DNA from: Labilibacter marinus | Lineage (GTDB): Bacteria; Bacteroidota; Bacteroidia; Bacteroidales; Marinilabiliaceae | DNA length: 64,000 bases | NCBI RefSeq assembly: GCF_001659685.2 | Contig: NZ_LXYE02000033.1 | Location: forward strand, 48,562-112,561 | Reading direction: 5' to 3' | Shown: positions 37,245 through 46,375 of the stretch, piece after piece | How positions within the stretch are numbered: the first letter of the stretch is position 1 | How the letters are laid out: each line of letters starts with the position of its first letter | Notes under the pieces: model-generated | The model's database searches: none | Told to the model about the DNA's origin: nothing | What the model saw: the letters and a program-made list of their open reading frames with translations, nothing else | Translations under genes and position numbers: made by a program

Positions 37245-37835
37245 TTACTTTTTAGTGATATAGTCGTTTAAATACTCGTATTTTTCTGCCTCCTCAAAAC
37301 TAAAATTGTCATTGGTCAATTCGTACAAAAGCTTAAGCAGGTTAACCTTTTCTTTTTTTACCTCAGTTAGCTCTATAGCGTGGGTTCCATGCACAACAAA
37401 TGGAGGTAAGGGTTTCATTTTGCATAGTTTTGCTGTTTGCTTTAAAGGTGATAACAACTGATGTAAAGTATGACTATGAAAATCTTCAATACGATAAGCG
37501 TTTCGCGGACCTCCAGCGGTTATAGCACATAAAAACCATTTATCCTTTAAAGCATTTCCTTTACTGCCAAAAGCCCATCCGTGTTCTAATACTAAATCTT
37601 GCCATTCCTTTAAAAGAGAAGGAGTGCTGTACCAAAAAAGAGGAAACTGAAAAACGATTAAATCATGTTGAGATAAAAGTGTTTGCTCTCGTTTTATATC
37701 AATATCATTATCAGGATACTCTTGGTATAAATCATGAAAGGTAACGTGGTCAATGTCAGATAATCCATCCACTAACACTTTGTTTACTTTAGATTTATGG
37801 AATGCAGGATGAGCAAATATGATCAATACTTTCAT
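37245..37835 (-). CDS. KefF/KefG-like NAD(P)H quinone oxidoreductase
   Basis: A 196-residue flavodoxin-fold protein. MKVLIIFAHPAFHKSKVNKVL is the FMN phosphate loop of the NQO1/KefF family. FQFPLFWYSTPSLLKEWQD and AITAGGPRNAY are the other cofactor-contact blocks. In E. coli, KefF and KefG are ancillary proteins needed for full activity of KefC and KefB. The gene order here (flavoprotein then antiporter, 10 bases apart) is the same, so a regulatory partnership is well supported by context. Confidence 0.87.
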   Translation of the reverse strand: MKVLIIFAHPAFHKSKVNKVLVDGLSDIDHVTFHDLYQEYPDNDIDIKREQTLLSQHDLIVFQFPLFWYSTPSLLKEWQDLVLEHGWAFGSKGNALKDKWFLCAITAGGPRNAYRIEDFHSHTLHQLLSPLKQTAKLCKMKPLPPFVVHGTHAIELTEVKKEKVNLLKLLYELTNDNFSFEEAEKYEYLNDYITKK

Positions 37836-37919
37836 GGAATTATAACTTTGGGTTTATGTCAGCGACTGACACAAGTTAAAACATATAACTTGCTTAAAAT
37901 GTTTTTGCTTGGCAACTGA

Positions 37920-38537
37920 CTAATCGATTGATTTTTTCATCATTTTATTCACCTTAGGTTGTATAATCCAAAGGCCTATATAATAAAACCAAAGCAGAAA
38001 AAACTCACCTACGAAATCAGAGAATTTTACTTCTTTTTGTAGTTCTACCGTTTTAATAGTTTTAGCCGCAAAGTATAGCGAATAAAAAATACAGAATACT
38101 GAGAATAGATGCATTGGAACGATAATGGCCAATGCGATTCCAACAAAAGATAGGATTGTTTCTGAATTTGGTTCAATATGGCCTTTAAAAGCAGCTATAA
38201 TAACAACGCTTACAAGGGTAAGTATAATGATTAAATATGCCACAGGTATAAAAAAGAATATTTTAAATTTTGTGGTTTTCATTTTTACTTCCTCAGGAAT
38301 TTTATTTTGCAAGCCCATAGCTAATGACCAAAGCCAGCCGAAAAATAGACCCATAAAAATAAACATGATTACAGGCAGATATTTTAACATGCCTATCATT
38401 GTTTCTGGATTTGGGTTGCCTTGGGTTAATATGTTTCCAAATACTTCTTGCATTACATAAAATTGAAATACCAAAGGAATACCCATCATTAAAATAAATA
38501 GTTGCCAATGTTTAGCTTTTAGGAATAGTTCTTTCAT
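37920..38537 (-). CDS. Hypothetical membrane protein (about five helices)
   Basis: A 205-residue protein with hydrophobic segments at about 13-30, 50-72, 92-114, 126-152 and 174-193. I do not recognise the family. It has the look of DUF-type Bacteroidota integral membrane proteins. It lies 84 bases upstream of the KefG-like gene in the same direction and could share its transcript. Confidence 0.6.
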   Translation of the reverse strand: MKELFLKAKHWQLFILMMGIPLVFQFYVMQEVFGNILTQGNPNPETMIGMLKYLPVIMFIFMGLFFGWLWSLAMGLQNKIPEEVKMKTTKFKIFFFIPVAYLIIILTLVSVVIIAAFKGHIEPNSETILSFVGIALAIIVPMHLFSVFCIFYSLYFAAKTIKTVELQKEVKFSDFVGEFFLLWFYYIGLWIIQPKVNKMMKKSID

Positions 38538-38770
38538 CTGTTTAATTTTTTTGTGTAGTTGTCTCGTTTAGCATGCAAAGACCCAACATTTCTTTGTGTT
38601 ACGAATCTTTTGTTATGCTTGTTGAATGTCTAAATTAAAGGCATAAATATAATAAAGTATTTGGTGGTTTTGTTTACAGATTTTCACACTCAAGTTAATG
38701 TGTGTTAATGCATAAAAAAGTGCTTTTTATGGCACAAGCTTTGCTTTAAACAAGAGTGTATAAAGCAATA

Positions 38771-38928
38771 GAGTTTTTCATACATTAGGTTAGGGTTTAG
38801 GTTTAAGATTGGAACGTCCAAAGGGGCGTTCCTTCTTTAAAAATTCTAGCATACAAAAAAGATAAGTAGAGTTTTTTCATAGATTAGGGTTTAAGTTTAT
38901 AAAAGGAATGTTACAACGGTAGCGTTCC
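38771..38928. repeat. Tandem pair of GGAACG hairpin repeats
   Basis: Two related units of about 60 bases start GAGTTTTT(T)CATA at 38771 and 38869, pass through TTAGGGTTTA-type sequence and end in a hairpin. The first hairpin is GGAACGTCC/GGGCGTTCC (38811-38832). The second is GGAATGTTAC/GGTAGCGTTCC (38905-38928), followed by seven T. They fill most of the 494-base gap between the M23 gene end and the membrane protein start. The second hairpin also looks like a terminator on the plus strand, where no gene needs one. Confidence 0.6.
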
Positions 38929-38939
38929 TTTTTTTATTG

Positions 38940-39025
38940 ACGCCGCCAAAAGGTTTAGTAACTCGAGGCTTGCCTCGTTAATACAGTTAGTATTCAGGTT
39001 TATGCCTCTGGGCTTGCCCCGAGGT
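38940..39025. repeat. GCCGCC-type interspersed hairpin repeat, copy B
   Basis: The better-preserved copy of the element at 33681-33765. It contains a perfect stem CGAGGC-TT-GCCTCG (38964-38977) and a longer one, CCTC.GGGC-TT-GCCC.GAGG (39005-39024). Both hairpins have a TT loop. It lies directly downstream of the M23 stop codon. Confidence 0.75.
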
Positions 39026-39031
39026 ACTTTA

Positions 39032-40726
39032 CTATCTCACCATAAAATGACTGCTTAGTGTTTTTTCATTTCCACAGTTATCTTTTATCACCAGTTTAAA
39101 GTTATAGTTTCCCCCTTTTTTTACTTTGGCTTTAGATAAAGGACAAGTCAGTTTATTGGATTTTGCATCGTATTCACACAATACCCAGCTATCGTTTAAA
39201 TACACATCATATGATTTAATTCCAGAGAAATTATCTGATATTTTGAATAAGAATTTAGAGTTTGTATTAAAAACTCTGCCTTTAATGTTTTGCAATGCTC
39301 TTATGGTTGGGGCAATAGTATCCGTTTTAAAAGTATAGTTGCCAAAACTGCGGGTAGTTAAAATTAGGCTATCTTCTTTTATATTACCGCCAGCATAATA
39401 ATGCTTTCCAGAACCATTTACACTAGCCAAACAAAGTTTATCTTTATATAACCTCAATGAGTCTGGAATTTTTACAGATAAACGAATGCATTTGTGTAAT
39501 GGTATTTCTTTAGCTCCAATTTGATAACTTGCTACATTCGTATTTTTCTTCTCAAATGTTATTGCTGCATTTTCATATAAAGCCCCATTAGGGATATCGC
39601 AAGTAGCTCCATCTGCTTTTAAATGATGATGTTGGTTATAGGCTAGCTTTACTTTTTGTGATGCGCTACTCTTGTAATCATTTCCTTTAAGCAAAGTAAA
39701 GTTCAGTTGGGATAGATTGTTGGCGGCATCAGCAGCTTTAATAAATATAATCTTAGATGAATCCATATGGATGATGCCATCATTAGTTAGCTCACCATAT
39801 ATGCGCATCTTATTACCTGGTTGACGAAAACATCGTTCAAACCTTTTGCCGTATTTGGCCCTGTATCCATAATCAATATGACTGTTAATATATCTCGATT
39901 CAGAAAACGAAAACTGATCCAACTCCCAACTGTAATAGTCATGACCGTTTACTTTCATATTCAATTTATATACGCCACATTTTTTCCACGAACCAGTCAT
40001 GTAATCCAACATTTCAATGGCGACACCTACTTTGCCGCTAGCATAAATTTTAGGGTTTCCTTTTAAATGATATTGTCCATCGTAAAATACAATGGTGTAG
40101 TTCTTGGGGATAGGACTGCCGTTAATTGCACTGTTTTCATCTACGGGATAAACACGTAATGTGAGCAGTTTGGGTCTAACGTCATCCTTAATTTTATTCT
40201 GATAAAAAAATGGGTTAACAGGTTCCTCAGATACTGTTTCTCTTATTTCGTAATGAAGATGTGGTCCGCCCGAACTTCCCGAATTACCTGTATAGCCAAT
40301 AATTTCGCCTCGTTTAATATGGATTTCAGAAGTAGGAAAAAAATCGATGCCAAATGATTCTATTTTGTATTGTTCGGCGGTAATAATTGAATCTATTTTA
40401 ATTGAATAGTTGCGTAGATGACCATAAACGGTGGTGTAACCATTGGGATGTTTAATATAAACGGCATTTCCATAACCCACTGCAGAAACTTTAATCCTAG
40501 ATATGGTGCCTACTTCCATACTTTTGATAGGAATACCCAACTTGCCCTGTGTAGATAAATCAATGCCCGAATGAAAATGGTTACTTCGGAGTTCTGCAAA
40601 TGATCCGCTAACACTTGGAGGAATATCTAAAGGAAAAAGAAAATTAGCATCTCTATTTTTTTGCGCAAAAACTACTAAAGTTGCACAAAATAGGAATATG
40701 GAGAATATGTAATGTTTATAACTCAT
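39032..40726 (-). CDS. Exported M23 family (LytM-like) peptidoglycan endopeptidase
   Basis: A 564-residue protein with a signal peptide (about 1-21, ending FAQ). The M23 domain is unusually near the N-terminus. Ligands His and Asp lie in HFHSGIDLS (about residues 50-57) and the HxH pair in GPHLHYEI (about 155-162); the loop YGHLRNYS lies between. These are the zinc ligands of a Gly-Gly or DD-endopeptidase acting on peptidoglycan cross-links. The remaining 390 residues form beta-rich domains ending in an Ig-like segment. This long C-terminal architecture occurs in Bacteroidota M23 proteins. Single-gene unit. Confidence 0.9.
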   Translation of the reverse strand: MSYKHYIFSIFLFCATLVVFAQKNRDANFLFPLDIPPSVSGSFAELRSNHFHSGIDLSTQGKLGIPIKSMEVGTISRIKVSAVGYGNAVYIKHPNGYTTVYGHLRNYSIKIDSIITAEQYKIESFGIDFFPTSEIHIKRGEIIGYTGNSGSSGGPHLHYEIRETVSEEPVNPFFYQNKIKDDVRPKLLTLRVYPVDENSAINGSPIPKNYTIVFYDGQYHLKGNPKIYASGKVGVAIEMLDYMTGSWKKCGVYKLNMKVNGHDYYSWELDQFSFSESRYINSHIDYGYRAKYGKRFERCFRQPGNKMRIYGELTNDGIIHMDSSKIIFIKAADAANNLSQLNFTLLKGNDYKSSASQKVKLAYNQHHHLKADGATCDIPNGALYENAAITFEKKNTNVASYQIGAKEIPLHKCIRLSVKIPDSLRLYKDKLCLASVNGSGKHYYAGGNIKEDSLILTTRSFGNYTFKTDTIAPTIRALQNIKGRVFNTNSKFLFKISDNFSGIKSYDVYLNDSWVLCEYDAKSNKLTCPLSKAKVKKGGNYNFKLVIKDNCGNEKTLSSHFMVR

Positions 40727-40931
40727 CTTTATTTTTTGTTTTCAGAAAAAGAAATTTACACCGCTTTTAGTTCATGCTTGCCTAATAATAGGCCTTCTGG
40801 AAGCAGTGTAATCAGCTAATGTTAACTTTTTTTAAGGGTGTAAATCGTTAGTATCTAATGCTTCACTTTACTTACCTAAACACTTTGTGAAAAGAAAGCA
40901 GGCCTTTGTTTTTATTTTTTAATTGCAATGT

Positions 40932-40939
40932 TAACTTTG
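40932..40939 (+). promoter_or_regulatory. -7 promoter box of the coiled-coil/zapA/rny cluster
   Basis: TAACTTTG is a perfect TAnnTTTG box; TTG at 40906-40908 lies 23 bases upstream. The transcript would start near 40946, which rules out the ATG at 40928 and supports the ATG at 40958. Confidence 0.6.
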
Positions 40940-40957
40940 TATGGCATTTTTGTAAAT

Positions 40958-41251
40958 ATGGCGAACGAAAGTATAGAAATAGTACACAATTTACAACAAA
41001 AAGTATCGAAGTTGGTTGATCGGTATAGAAGTGTAAAAACGGATAACGATCATTTGAAATCGGAAAACGATCAACTTGCTTTACAGTTAGAGGAATCGGC
41101 GAGAGAAATGGCCGAGTTAAAGGAAAAATACAATACATTAAAATTTTCTAAAACGATTGAAGCAAAGAGTGGAGACGTTCACTTTGCCAAAATTCGAATA
41201 AATCAGATTGTGCGGGAAATTGATAAATGCATTGCTCTTTTAAACAGATAA
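40958..41251 (+). CDS. Small coiled-coil protein upstream of zapA
   Basis: A 97-residue protein, almost entirely predicted coiled coil (about residues 5-65, heptads with Leu/Val), followed by VHFAKIRINQIVREIDKCIALLNR. The C-terminal block recurs in Bacteroidota proteins always found next to zapA. A ZapB-like role linking FtsZ-bound ZapA is plausible but unproven. The stop is 9 bases before zapA. Confidence 0.72.
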   Translation: MANESIEIVHNLQQKVSKLVDRYRSVKTDNDHLKSENDQLALQLEESAREMAELKEKYNTLKFSKTIEAKSGDVHFAKIRINQIVREIDKCIALLNR

Positions 41252-41260
41252 TAGTTGCCC

Positions 41261-41551
41261 ATGGATGATATGCTTTCAATACGAGTAAATGTGGCCGATA
41301 GGTTTTATCCTTTAAAGATAAAGCGTGTGGATGAGGAGCGTATTCGAAAGGCAGCTAAGATGATCAACGATAAAGTTTTACAATATAAACAACACTATTC
41401 AGATAAGGATCTGCAAGATTTTTTAGGAATGGCGTCATTACAGTTTGTAATTAAACTCCTAGAGTTGGAAGAAAAACAAGATACATCACCTATTATTGAA
41501 GCAGCTAGAGAGTTGAATCATGAACTAGATGATATTCTTGCAAGAGAGTAG
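41261..41551 (+). CDS. zapA: Cell division protein ZapA
   Basis: A 96-residue protein that bundles and stabilises FtsZ filaments. LSIRVNVADRFYPLKIKRVDEERIRKAAKMINDKV is the N-terminal ZapA domain, and the C-terminal half is a coiled coil (residues 55-95). Length matches the family. The ATG at 41261 is chosen; an in-frame TTG at 41255 is two codons upstream. It lies between the coiled-coil gene and rny, a conserved Bacteroidota order. Confidence 0.9.
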   Translation: MDDMLSIRVNVADRFYPLKIKRVDEERIRKAAKMINDKVLQYKQHYSDKDLQDFLGMASLQFVIKLLELEEKQDTSPIIEAARELNHELDDILARE

Positions 41552-41667
41552 CATAATTTTAGTCTATTATATATCAATAAATATCCGCATTGTTTTTACA
41601 GTTTGGTCATTGCGACCAGATTTATGTAATGAATGATTGCGGTTTTGTTTTATTAAACACAAGAGAA

Positions 41668-43200
41668 ATGGAGATAGCAATAATTGGAATTGTAGCCCTG
41701 GTGATAGGAGTTTTGGGCACATGGATAGTATATGGCAAGGTATTAAAATCACAAAGCCACAAAGTATTACGAGAAGCGGAGTCTAAAGCAGAAGTAATAA
41801 AAAAGGATAAAATACTTCAAGCAAAGGAGAAATTCTTACAACTGAAGTCGGATCACGAAAAGGAGATTAACTCTAGAAATAACAAGGTTTTAACCATTGA
41901 GAATAAGCTTAAACAACGTGAATCATCATTTAACCAAAAGCAAGAGGAGTTAACGAGAAAACGCAAGGAAACTGACGTAATTAAGGAAAATTTAGAAGGT
42001 CAATTAGATTTAGTAGAAAAGAAATCAATCGACCTAGATAAGATGCATAAGCAACAAGTGGAGCAACTTGAAGCTATTTCAGGACTTACTGCGGATGATG
42101 CAAAAAATCAATTAATTGAATCGCTTAAAGAAGAAGCTAAAACAGAAGCAATGTCGTTTGTAAACGATATTATGGATGAGGCTAAGATTAATGCAAATAA
42201 AGAGTCTAAGCGAATTGTATTACAAACCATTCAGCGTGTAGCAACAGAAAATGCTATTGAGAATTCAGTAACTATTTTCCATATTGATTCAGATGAAATA
42301 AAAGGTCGAATCATTGGTAGAGAAGGACGTAATATCCGTGCTTTAGAAGCAGCTACAGGTGTTGAAATTATTGTGGATGATACACCTGAAGCGATTGTTT
42401 TAAGTGCATTTGATCCTATGCGTCGCGAGATTGCTCGTTTAGCACTTCACCAATTAGTTACCGATGGTCGTATTCACCCTGCTCGTATCGAAGAGGTAGT
42501 GAACAAAGTGCGTAAGCAGGTTGAGGAAGAAATGATTGAAACGGGTAAAAGAACAACTATTGATTTAGGAATTCATGGATTGCATCCAGAGTTAATTAAA
42601 TTGGTAGGTAAAATGAAATATCGTTCGTCATACGGACAAAACTTATTACAGCACTCCAGAGAAACCGCTAACCTTTGTGCTGTAATGGCTAGTGAATTAG
42701 GATTGAATCCTAAAAAAGCGAAAAGAGCAGGTCTTTTACACGATATTGGTAAAGTATCTGATGAGGAGCCAGAATTACCGCATGCTATATTGGGTATGAA
42801 GCTTGCTGAAAAATATAAAGAGAAAGCTGATATTTGCAATGCCATTGGAGCTCACCATGACGAAGTAGAAATGACTACAATGATTGCCCCAATTGTTCAG
42901 GTGTGTGATGCTATTTCAGGAGCGCGTCCAGGAGCACGCCGTGAAGTGGTTGATTCGTATATCAAACGTCTTAAAGACTTAGAGAATTTAGCGATGGATT
43001 ATCCGGGTGTATTAAAAACATATGCCATCCAAGCGGGTAGAGAATTACGTGTAATTGTAGGTAGTGAAAAAGTATCAGATAAGGATGCAGAAACCTTATC
43101 ATACGAGATAGCTAAGAAGATTCAAACGGAGATGACTTATCCGGGTCAAGTAAAAATTACGGTGATTCGTGAAACAAGAGCGATTAATTATGCCAAATAA
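41668..43200 (+). CDS. rny: Ribonuclease Y
   Basis: A 510-residue membrane-anchored endoribonuclease that initiates mRNA decay. Residues 1-22 form the membrane anchor and about 30-175 a long coiled coil. A KH RNA-binding domain includes [15 protein letters not shown]. The HD domain has [18 protein letters not shown] and GAHHDEVEM, and the C-terminus has the family end [24 protein letters not shown] start it at the ATG at 41668 (MEIAIIGIV); the frame is open back to a TTG at 41590, but that would bury the anchor. An AT-rich 116-base gap after zapA holds only a weak TGGTC/GACCA hairpin near 41603. Confidence 0.97.
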   Translation: MEIAIIGIVALVIGVLGTWIVYGKVLKSQSHKVLREAESKAEVIKKDKILQAKEKFLQLKSDHEKEINSRNNKVLTIENKLKQRESSFNQKQEELTRKRKETDVIKENLEGQLDLVEKKSIDLDKMHKQQVEQLEAISGLTADDAKNQLIESLKEEAKTEAMSFVNDIMDEAKINANKESKRIVLQTIQRVATENAIENSVTIFHIDSDEIKGRIIGREGRNIRALEAATGVEIIVDDTPEAIVLSAFDPMRREIARLALHQLVTDGRIHPARIEEVVNKVRKQVEEEMIETGKRTTIDLGIHGLHPELIKLVGKMKYRSSYGQNLLQHSRETANLCAVMASELGLNPKKAKRAGLLHDIGKVSDEEPELPHAILGMKLAEKYKEKADICNAIGAHHDEVEMTTMIAPIVQVCDAISGARPGARREVVDSYIKRLKDLENLAMDYPGVLKTYAIQAGRELRVIVGSEKVSDKDAETLSYEIAKKIQTEMTYPGQVKITVIRETRAINYAK

Positions 43201-43303
43201 TTAGGTGTTGGTCATAATCGACTAGTATGGATGAATAAAGATACCTACTTTTGATGCGTATTTTAAAAATCCTAAATACTAGAACATAAAATATAGTAGA
43301 AAG

Positions 43304-43327
43304 GAGCCGGTAGTATCGGCTCTTTTT
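43304..43327 (+). terminator. Intrinsic terminator after rny
   Basis: GAGCCG (43304-43309) and CGGCTC (43317-43322) form a perfect stem followed by TTTTT. Confidence 0.85.
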
Positions 43328-43385
43328 GTGTTTAGACTTTAATTAATTTCGAAAATAGAATAAAACCATAATAATCAGAAACATC

Positions 43386-44501
43386 ATGGCAAAGGTTGCA
43401 TTAATTACCGGAGTTACCGGACAAGACGGAGCTTATCTGTCGGAATTTTTATTGAAAAAAGGATATATCGTTCACGGTGTAAAACGTCGTTCTTCTTTAT
43501 TTAATACAGATAGAATTGACCATTTATATCAAGATCCACACGTAGATAATAAGAATTTCTTTCTTCATTACGGTGATTTAACCGACTCGACGAATTTGAT
43601 CAGAATTATTCAGGAAACGCAACCTGATGAGATTTATAACCTTGCTGCAATGTCACACGTTGCTGTAAGTTTTGATACACCTGAGTATACTGCTAATGCT
43701 GATGGTATTGGTACTTTACGTATTCTTGAGGCTATCAGATTACTAGGATTAACTAAAAAGACGAAGTTTTATCAAGCTTCTACTTCAGAATTATATGGCT
43801 TGGTTCAACAGGTTCCTCAATCGGAAACTACGCCATTTTACCCACGTTCTCCATATGCTGTAGCTAAAATGTACGGGTATTGGATTACAGTAAACTATCG
43901 TGAGGCATATGATATGTATGCTTGTAATGGTATTTTATTTAACCATGAGTCACCTATTCGTGGGGAAACTTTTGTAACACGTAAGATTACTCGTGCAGTT
44001 GCTCGTATTGGTTTAGGATTACAGGATAAATTATTCTTAGGTAATCTTTCGGCAAAACGTGACTGGGGCCATGCCAAAGATTATGTTGAGGCTATGTATT
44101 TAATGTTACAACAAGATACTGCAGAAGATTTTGTGGTAGCTACAGGTATTACTACTGAAGTGCGTGACTTTGTGAGTATGGCTTTTAAAAATATCGGCGT
44201 AACAGTTGAGTTTAAAGGTGAAGGAGAAGAGGAAAAAGGATATGTTGTTGCTTGTGATAACGACGAATTTAAAATAGCTGAAGGAACTTGTGTTGTAGAG
44301 GTTGATCCAAGATATTTCCGTCCAACAGAGGTGGAGTTATTAATTGGTGATCCTAAAAAAGCACAAGACAAATTAGGATGGACGCCTAAGTACGACTTAA
44401 AAATGTTAGTGGATGATATGATGGATAGTGATATCAAGCTAATGAAAAAAGATAAGTACTTGCAAGATGGTGGTTATAACACTATGAACTATTTTGAATA
44501 A
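43386..44501 (+). CDS. gmd: GDP-mannose 4,6-dehydratase
   Basis: A 371-residue extended SDR that makes GDP-4-keto-6-deoxymannose, the first committed step of GDP-L-fucose synthesis. It has the nucleotide motif [12 protein letters not shown] (about 8-19), then [15 protein letters not shown], the catalytic Thr/Ser-Glu set in QASTSELYG and the YxxxK in [10 protein letters not shown], and [24 protein letters not shown]. Its TAA overlaps the fcl ATG by one base, so both products are coupled. GDP-fucose would feed surface glycans. Confidence 0.98.
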   Translation: MAKVALITGVTGQDGAYLSEFLLKKGYIVHGVKRRSSLFNTDRIDHLYQDPHVDNKNFFLHYGDLTDSTNLIRIIQETQPDEIYNLAAMSHVAVSFDTPEYTANADGIGTLRILEAIRLLGLTKKTKFYQASTSELYGLVQQVPQSETTPFYPRSPYAVAKMYGYWITVNYREAYDMYACNGILFNHESPIRGETFVTRKITRAVARIGLGLQDKLFLGNLSAKRDWGHAKDYVEAMYLMLQQDTAEDFVVATGITTEVRDFVSMAFKNIGVTVEFKGEGEEEKGYVVACDNDEFKIAEGTCVVEVDPRYFRPTEVELLIGDPKKAQDKLGWTPKYDLKMLVDDMMDSDIKLMKKDKYLQDGGYNTMNYFE

Positions 44502-45586
44502 TGGATAAGCAAGGAAAAATATTTGTTGCTGGTCACCGCGGGTTAGTGGGATCGGCAATAGTTCGTTCTTTAAAAGAAAAAGGTTACACTAATATTGTGG
44601 TTAAAACTCGTAGCGAACTTGATTTATCGGATGCAAAAGCGGTTGAGACATTCTTTTTAAGCGAAAAACCTGATTATGTATTTTTAGCTGCAGCCAAGGT
44701 TGGTGGTATTGTTGCTAACAACACTTATAGAGCTGATTTTATTTACGAGAATGTTCAAATTCAGAATAATGTAGTTCATTTTGCGTACAAAGCAGGTGTT
44801 AAAAAGTTATTGTTTTTAGGAAGTTCTTGTATTTACCCAAAGAATTGTCCGCAGCCTATCCAAGAGGATTATCTTTTAACGGATGTATTAGAATATACGA
44901 ACGAACCATACGCAATTGCTAAAATTGCGGGTATTAAAACATGTGAGTCGTATAATTTACAATATGGCACAGATTTTATTTCTGTAATGCCAACTAATTT
45001 ATACGGACTGAATGATAATTACGATCTTGAAAAGTCGCATGTATTACCAGCGTTAATTCGTAAAATGTATTTAGGTAAATGTCTTCAAGATGGAAATTGG
45101 GCTGGTATTGATGCTGACCTGAATAAGAAGCCAGTTGAAGGTATATCTGGAGCAAATACAGAAAGCGAAAAATTAGCTATCATTGAGAAGTATGGTGTAT
45201 CAAAAGTGGATTCGTCTGTTCAGGTGAAACTATGGGGTACAGGAAATCCACGTAGGGAGTTTTTACACTCAGATGATATGGCTAATGCTTGTATTTATAT
45301 CATGGATGAGGTAAGTTTTGATGATTTAAAGAAACAAAATACCAAGGAGGTACGTAACACGCATATCAATATCGGAGTTGGAGAGGATCAATCTATTAAA
45401 GAATTGGCCGAACTGATTAAAGGTATTGTTGGTTTCGAGGGTGATTTAGTATGGGATACAGAAAAGCCAGATGGAACTTACCAAAAATTATTAAATGTTT
45501 CTAAACTGAATAACCTGGGCTGGAAGGCAAGTATTGAGTTAAAAGACGGAATTGAAAAAGTCTTTGAGCAATATATACAAGCTTAA
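44501..45586 (+). CDS. fcl: GDP-L-fucose synthase
   Basis: A 361-residue epimerase-reductase that turns GDP-4-keto-6-deoxymannose into GDP-L-fucose using NADPH. It has GHRGLVGSAIVR near residue 12, FLGSSCIYPKNCPQPI, and YAIAKIAG with the catalytic Tyr and Lys. The protein is about 40 residues longer than the E. coli enzyme: an insertion of about 40 residues (about 205-245, NWAGIDADLNKKPVEGISG onward) precedes VKLWGTGNPRREFLH. That insertion occurs in other Bacteroidota Fcl proteins. Coupled to gmd. Confidence 0.96.
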   Translation: MDKQGKIFVAGHRGLVGSAIVRSLKEKGYTNIVVKTRSELDLSDAKAVETFFLSEKPDYVFLAAAKVGGIVANNTYRADFIYENVQIQNNVVHFAYKAGVKKLLFLGSSCIYPKNCPQPIQEDYLLTDVLEYTNEPYAIAKIAGIKTCESYNLQYGTDFISVMPTNLYGLNDNYDLEKSHVLPALIRKMYLGKCLQDGNWAGIDADLNKKPVEGISGANTESEKLAIIEKYGVSKVDSSVQVKLWGTGNPRREFLHSDDMANACIYIMDEVSFDDLKKQNTKEVRNTHINIGVGEDQSIKELAELIKGIVGFEGDLVWDTEKPDGTYQKLLNVSKLNNLGWKASIELKDGIEKVFEQYIQA

Positions 45587-45617
45587 AACGTTGTCTAGGA
45601 AATAAGTTTTTAAATAT

Positions 45618-45625
45618 TATATTTG
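45618..45625 (+). promoter_or_regulatory. -7 promoter box before the DUF4625-like gene
   Basis: TATATTTG is a perfect -7 box 33 bases before the ATG at 45658. TTG at 45591-45593 is 24 bases upstream, slightly long. It gives the lipoprotein its own transcript after fcl. Confidence 0.45.
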
Positions 45626-45657
45626 TCAATTAATTATTAACAAAAAAGAATCAGAAA

Positions 45658-46140
45658 ATGAAAATCTATTTCCCAAAGATGATTTCGTTATTCGCTATTG
45701 CGACAGTATTAATGCTTTCAGCATGTGGAGGCGGTAGCGATCCAAAACCAGATCCAGAACCAGACCCAGATACAACTAAACCGGTAATTGCAACAGTTGT
45801 ACCAACAGCAAGTCAAGCTTTCGGTATTAATGGTGGTGGATCCTTCATGTATGAAGGAACATTTACTGATAATGAAGAGCTAAAAAGTGTAGTATTTTCA
45901 TTGGATAATAGTAAACCTGCGCCAGCAGCTGGATTAAAAGCAGCTACAGGTGTTGATGATGATCCATGGGAACCAACAGACGTAACTGTTACTTTATCGG
46001 GAAAATCTCAAAAAGTTGATCAAGCAATTTTTACTAATCCAACAGTAGATGTTTGGACAGGGACTTATACTTTGACAGTAACTTGTACAGATAAAGCTGA
46101 TAATGTTGCTACTGAAACAATTTCTGTTGAGATTGAGTAG
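45658..46140 (+). CDS. DUF4625-like lipoprotein
   Basis: A 160-residue lipoprotein (lipobox MLSAC, Cys23) with a GGGSDPKPDPEPDPDT linker and one beta-sandwich domain starting KPVIATVVPTASQAF and containing YEGTFTDNEELKSVVFSLD. That layout fits DUF4625, a domain found in Bacteroidota surface lipoproteins that resembles Ig-like folds. The role is unknown. It follows fcl in the same direction and has its own -7 box. Confidence 0.72.
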   Translation: MKIYFPKMISLFAIATVLMLSACGGGSDPKPDPEPDPDTTKPVIATVVPTASQAFGINGGGSFMYEGTFTDNEELKSVVFSLDNSKPAPAAGLKAATGVDDDPWEPTDVTVTLSGKSQKVDQAIFTNPTVDVWTGTYTLTVTCTDKADNVATETISVEIE

Positions 46141-46173
46141 TTAGAAGATTAAAAATTACTTTTACAATATAGG

Positions 46174-46206
46174 CATCCGATACACTTTGTGTATCGGATG
46201 TTTTTG
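46174..46206 (+). terminator. Intrinsic terminator after the DUF4625-like gene
   Basis: CATCCGATACAC (46174-46185) and GTGTATCGGATG (46189-46200) form a perfect 12-base stem with a TTT loop and a T run. Confidence 0.95.
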
Positions 46207-46375
46207 TTTATACATATAAGTATGGTAGGAGTATTGGGGATTTAAAAGTTTAAGTTGTCGTTTCAAATTCTTTCTTTTGTATTTAATACAACAGGTTAGG
46301 GATAAAAGAAAAACTTAAATGTTCAAACAAGAGTCTTTTGTCTTTACACTAATGACTTAATACTATAAATAACAT

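Noticed and set aside
41590..41667. N-terminal extension of RNase Y from a TTG
   Set aside because: RNase Y proteins begin with the membrane anchor, which is at the ATG at 41668. The extension would place 26 residues before it.
41552..41667. Possible 6S RNA between zapA and rny
   Set aside because: The gap is only 116 bases and holds one short hairpin; a 6S RNA needs a longer, largely double-stranded fold.
43246..43327. Small RNA starting at a TACTTTTG box and ending at the rny terminator
   Set aside because: The -7 box has no -33 partner and the stretch is more simply the rny 3' untranslated region.
46277..46291. TTGTATT-T-AATACAA palindrome upstream of the MalY-type gene
   Set aside because: It is short and AT-rich, so it is likely by chance in this composition. 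It could be an operator, but nothing else supports it.
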